Part shown: one piece after another, positions 61,421-64,000 of the stretch
How the letters are laid out: the number at the start of each line of letters is the position of its first letter
How positions within the stretch are numbered: position 1 is the stretch's first letter
DNA from: Corynebacterium aurimucosum ATCC 700975
GTDB taxonomy: Bacteria > Actinomycetota > Actinomycetes > Mycobacteriales > Mycobacteriaceae
Length of the DNA stretch: 64,000 nucleotides
Assembly: GCF_000022905.1 (NCBI RefSeq)
Contig: NC_012590.1
Span: 2,726,190-2,790,189 of the forward strand
Reading direction: 5' to 3'
The notes under the pieces: generated by a model
The model's database searches: none
Told to the model about the DNA's origin: nothing
What the model saw: only the letters and a program-made list of their open reading frames with translations
Translations under genes and position numbers: made by a program

Positions 61421-62410
61421 CTAGTTATTGTTCTTGCGGCGCTGCTTCTTGGAGCGATTGTCCTTCTTGCGAGCACCCGGCTTCGGAGCAGAGGTGCGCT
61501 TGAGCTCAGCCTTGGCGGCTGCCTCCTCTTCTTCCTCGCGGTCCATCTTGGCGTAGACGATGCGGGTCTGGAAGAAGGTCCACACGGTGTTAGCCAGCAT
61601 GTAGAAGAGCAGGCCGATGGGCCAGATGAAGCCGGAAAAGACCAGCATTGCCGGCATGAACCACAGCATCATCTTGTTCATCATGGCCATCTGCTGCTGC
61701 ATCATTTCCGCGTTCTGACCCTGCGGGGTAGCGGTCTTGCCGGCGGCGCGGCGCGCCTCCTGGCGGTTGAGGGTCATGCGGGCGTTGAAGTGTGTGAGCA
61801 CCGCAATGATGGCAATGAGCGGCACGATGATGACGGCCGCCTGCATGGTAGTGGTTTCCTTAACAATCTCCAGACCGGAGTTCAGGCGCAAGTTGGCCAC
61901 CAGCGGCACGCCAAAGATCTTCGCGTCCACGAACTGCTTCACCAGCTCGGGCTCGAAAATGTAGTTCGCAATGGAGGCGTTCATCTCCTCCGACATTGCT
62001 TCACCCGCCGGGTGGCCAATGCCACCGGCGACGGCAACAGTGCGGTCGAAGGAGCGCAGCACGTGGAACAGACCAATGAACATCGGGATCTGCGCAAACA
62101 TGGGAAGGCAGCCCGCCACCGGGCGGACGCCAGATTCCTTGTAGATGCGCTGCATCTCCTGCGCCGCCTTGGTCTGGTCATTGGCGTACTTGGTGCGCAG
62201 TTCCTGGATTTGCGGCTGGATCTCCTGCATCTTTCGGGAAGAGCGCAGCTGCGTAATGGTCGGCTTGACCATGATGGCCTTGAGCGTCCATGTCAGAAGA
62301 ACAATGGCGATGATCCAGGTTCCGCCCCATGCGGAATCAAGAACGAAGCTCAAGAGCCAATGCCAGAACCACAAGACGGCTGAAATTGGCCAATAGATGA
62401 AATTAAGCAC
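61421..62410 (-). CDS. yidC: Membrane protein insertase YidC
   Basis: The protein has 329 residues with the Oxa1/YidC core ([90 protein letters not shown]). Five membrane segments are visible, with the conserved Arg/Lys helix in the first loop and a long Lys/Arg-rich C-terminal tail. It inserts membrane proteins alone or with SecYEG. It starts 9 bases after yidD. Confidence 0.95.
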   Translation of the reverse strand: MLNFIYWPISAVLWFWHWLLSFVLDSAWGGTWIIAIVLLTWTLKAIMVKPTITQLRSSRKMQEIQPQIQELRTKYANDQTKAAQEMQRIYKESGVRPVAGCLPMFAQIPMFIGLFHVLRSFDRTVAVAGGIGHPAGEAMSEEMNASIANYIFEPELVKQFVDAKIFGVPLVANLRLNSGLEIVKETTTMQAAVIIVPLIAIIAVLTHFNARMTLNRQEARRAAGKTATPQGQNAEMMQQQMAMMNKMMLWFMPAMLVFSGFIWPIGLLFYMLANTVWTFFQTRIVYAKMDREEEEEAAAKAELKRTSAPKPGARKKDNRSKKQRRKNNN

Positions 62411-62419
62411 GAGAGTTAT

Positions 62420-62698
62420 TTACCTCAGTTGTTGTTTGGTCGGTACCGGATCAAACCCGCCCGGGTGCCAGGGACCGCACTTGCATAACCTGGCGAGGGC
62501 CATGCCCGATCCCTTGAGGGCTCCATGAATCGATATGGCCTCGAGGGCATAGGCACTGCATGTCGGATCAAAACGACAGGTGGAGACCATCTTAAGGCCT
62601 GATAGGTGCTTTTGGTAGAAGCGCACCCCGTGAACCAGGACTCTGCCGAAGCCGCGGGCTTCGGGGATCTCCTCACCTTGGGAGTTCAGATATCCCAT
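62420..62698 (-). CDS. yidD: Membrane protein insertion efficiency factor YidD
   Basis: The protein has 92 residues with [12 protein letters not shown]...[46 protein letters not shown], the DUF37 signature with its three cysteine positions. It assists YidC-dependent insertion. The ATG at 62698 overlaps the end of rnpA by 13 bases. Confidence 0.95.
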
Positions 62699-63054
62699 GT
62701 GCTTAGCGCTTTGCGGATATCACGCTCAAGGCGTTCACTGGTGGCCTCGCCGCTGGCGGGCAGGGCGCGGATGACGATGTCAACGTTGGCGGGCAGCATT
62801 GTCCCTTTGACACCATCGCGCATGAGGGACATGCACACATGACGAAGCCGTCGGGAGGTGCGGTGGCGAACCACGGCATTCCCGACGGCCTTCGACACGA
62901 TGAGACCGAACCGCGGCCCAGTGGCCGCGATGGCGTCTTCACCGTCATTAAAGCGCAAATGCACGACGACAGTGCGCGTGCCCGCCCGGCGCCCGCCCTT
63001 GATAGTCCTCCGAAATTGCCTCGGGGACGTGAGCTTGTGCTGGGCTGGAAGCAT
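62686..63054 (-). CDS. rnpA: Ribonuclease P protein component
   Basis: The protein has 122 residues. [27 protein letters not shown] begins it, and [25 protein letters not shown] carries the RNR-type motif (here [12 protein letters not shown]). It pairs with the RNase P RNA for tRNA 5' processing. The ATG at 63054 is 3 bases after the rpmH stop. Confidence 0.93.
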
Positions 63055-63057
63055 GAA

Positions 63058-63201
63058 TTAAGCGGTGAGCTTAGCGCGACCCTTCTTGCGACGAGCGGCG
63101 ACGATGGCGCGGCCGGCGCGGGTGCTCATGCGGGTACGGAAGCCGTGCTTGCGAGCGCGACGACGGTTGTTCGGCTGGAAGGTACGCTTACCCTTTGCCA
63201 C
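63058..63201 (-). CDS. rpmH: 50S ribosomal protein L34
   Basis: GTG at 63201 starts a 47-residue, highly basic protein: [20 protein letters not shown], then [27 protein letters not shown]. This is L34 with its standard [15 protein letters not shown] motif. AAGGAG lies just upstream on the minus strand. As in nearly all bacteria it lies between oriC/dnaA and rnpA. Confidence 0.96.
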   Translation of the reverse strand: MAKGKRTFQPNNRRRARKHGFRTRMSTRAGRAIVAARRKKGRAKLTA

Positions 63202-63627
63202 GATTAACTCCTTGAAGTTGTTGGTGGATGGCACAGCCTCGCGCCACTGATGGCGGTGGGCTTAAACATCCACTAATGAATGGTGTACGTGGGGATGAGG
63301 CTTCGCACTTTAAGCGCCGTGAGGCGTGGCGAGGCATTCCCACATGCAACATGTGCACCATGCACTGTTGCGATAGACCATCACAGGTTACGTGACAGAT
63401 AGTGCGCGAAACAAATCGACACACTGGGTGTCCCCGAAATTACAAGGATGTTTTTATCCGCAGCTAGGACGCCACTTTTTGCCCACATGCAGCGCGGCTA
63501 GCGCCCCCTCCCGCTGTCCGCCCACCGCGCTAGGCGCCACCGTGTCGAGCGCGCATAAAAGTGCGTTAGACAGCGCCCCTATAACGCGGTACAACTGAGG
63601 AATCGAATTCCACAGTCACCCACAGGA
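63202..63627. promoter_or_regulatory. rpmH upstream region
   Basis: About 425 bases without a supported gene. It must contain the rpmH promoter(s) on the minus strand. I see no DnaA boxes in this part and could not fix -35/-10 boxes with confidence. Confidence 0.4.
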
Positions 63628-63760
63628 TGTGGATAACTCTCAATCATAACTTGAGACTTTTGCTGTTTACGCAGGTCAACTGCATTAAGGAGCCAATTCA
63701 TAGTTATCCACAGTCATAAGATAGGCTGTGGATAAACCACCTATCCACACCTGTGGATAA
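63628..63760. other. oriC: Chromosomal replication origin (oriC): DnaA-box cluster
   Basis: Perfect DnaA boxes TTATCCACA occur at 63628-63636 (reverse), 63704-63712 (forward), 63727-63735 (reverse) and 63752-63760 (reverse). A near-match CTATCCACA is at 63741-63749. Four of the five boxes fall within 57 bp. The dnaA gene is expected just right of base 64000 on the plus strand. A typical AT-rich unwinding element is not obvious. Confidence 0.93.
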
Positions 63761-63811
63761 CTTTGTGGAAACCGAGGTTACGCGCTAAAACATCGTGTGG
63801 AATCTCCGGTG

Positions 63812-63836
63812 GAAATCACAAACTTCTTGTGATTTC
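63812..63836. repeat. Perfect inverted repeat between the DnaA boxes and dnaA
   Basis: GAAATCACAA (63812-63821) and TTGTGATTTC (63827-63836) form a 10-bp perfect stem with a 5-base loop, 52 bases to the right of the last DnaA box. It could be a regulator site in the dnaA promoter or part of the origin. The rest of the region to 64000 holds no supported gene. Confidence 0.55.
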
Positions 63837-64000
63837 TCGTTCCGTATCTCTTTCTTATCCATCCGTCCATCCCCGATTCTCACCCAGAGTCACGCAGTAA
63901 ATATTTTGGTTCTCAAGGCCACTTCTTCCCAGAACCACATAGGTGTGGCCGCCTCTTCGGCAGCACCGCGTGAACTTTAACTACACAGAAGGTAGGCGTT

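Noticed and set aside
1..64000. tRNA, rRNA and CRISPR arrays
   Set aside because: Looked for by eye: no cloverleaf with a GTTCGANTC-type T-loop, no rRNA motifs and no regularly spaced repeat-spacer array were found. Small tRNAs could still be missed without a covariance-model search.

Overview
The window is chromosomal DNA of a Corynebacterium (Actinobacteria), ending at the replication origin. Evidence: the right end has the actinobacterial origin order rpmH-rnpA-yidD-yidC-rsmG-parA-parB-cwlM-trxA-trxB-sigM, a MurJ with a C-terminal pseudokinase extension, a trp operon in corynebacterial order (leader peptide-trpE-G-D-CF-B-A), and a cluster of DnaA boxes after rpmH. dnaA itself would start just beyond base 64000. 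The species cannot be fixed from the sequence alone.

Layout. (1) 1-5.7 kb is accessory and worn down: the end of an unknown gene, an IS21 istA remnant with a stop codon, a Fic-domain remnant, a glycolipid-binding-domain gene lacking its start, arfB, a deleted higB fused in frame to higA, and an intact cmtR-cadA heavy-metal efflux pair. A zeta-type toxin-antitoxin pair follows. (2) 6.8-24 kb is a catabolic island. One half (aldehyde dehydrogenase, AraC regulator, flavin amine oxidase, APC permease) should turn an amine into an acid. The other half is a 7-gene minus-strand operon for homoprotocatechuate (3,4-dihydroxyphenylacetate) meta-cleavage: a FAH-RraA fusion, a GntR regulator, hpaE, hpaD, hpaH, hpaI and a succinate-semialdehyde dehydrogenase. 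Divergent from it are an MHS-type transporter and a single-component flavoprotein aromatic hydroxylase. Together the halves can be read as a route from tyramine or dopamine, or from hydroxyphenylacetate, to pyruvate and succinate. (3) 24-34 kb: a TrpXYZ-like ABC importer divergent from the attenuated trp operon. (4) 34-38 kb: a complete IS21-family element (35029-37674, 5-bp target duplication) splits a DUF222/HNH gene that also carries a frameshift. (5) 38-45 kb: transporters, a Rieske lipoprotein, brnFE-type azlCD with a nonsense codon in azlD, yqgE and the CCA-adding enzyme. (6) 45-64 kb: the conserved origin-proximal block and oriC.

Six ParB-binding parS sites (five with a perfect 14-bp core) are scattered from 15.5 to 41 kb. 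With parA and parB at 58.8-60.8 kb and oriC at the right end, the window holds an entire ParABS origin-segregation system. The most unusual biology is in the homoprotocatechuate operon. It has no hpaF, only one FAH domain, and an RraA-like domain fused to that FAH domain. There is also no hpaBC; a single flavoprotein hydroxylase sits in its place.
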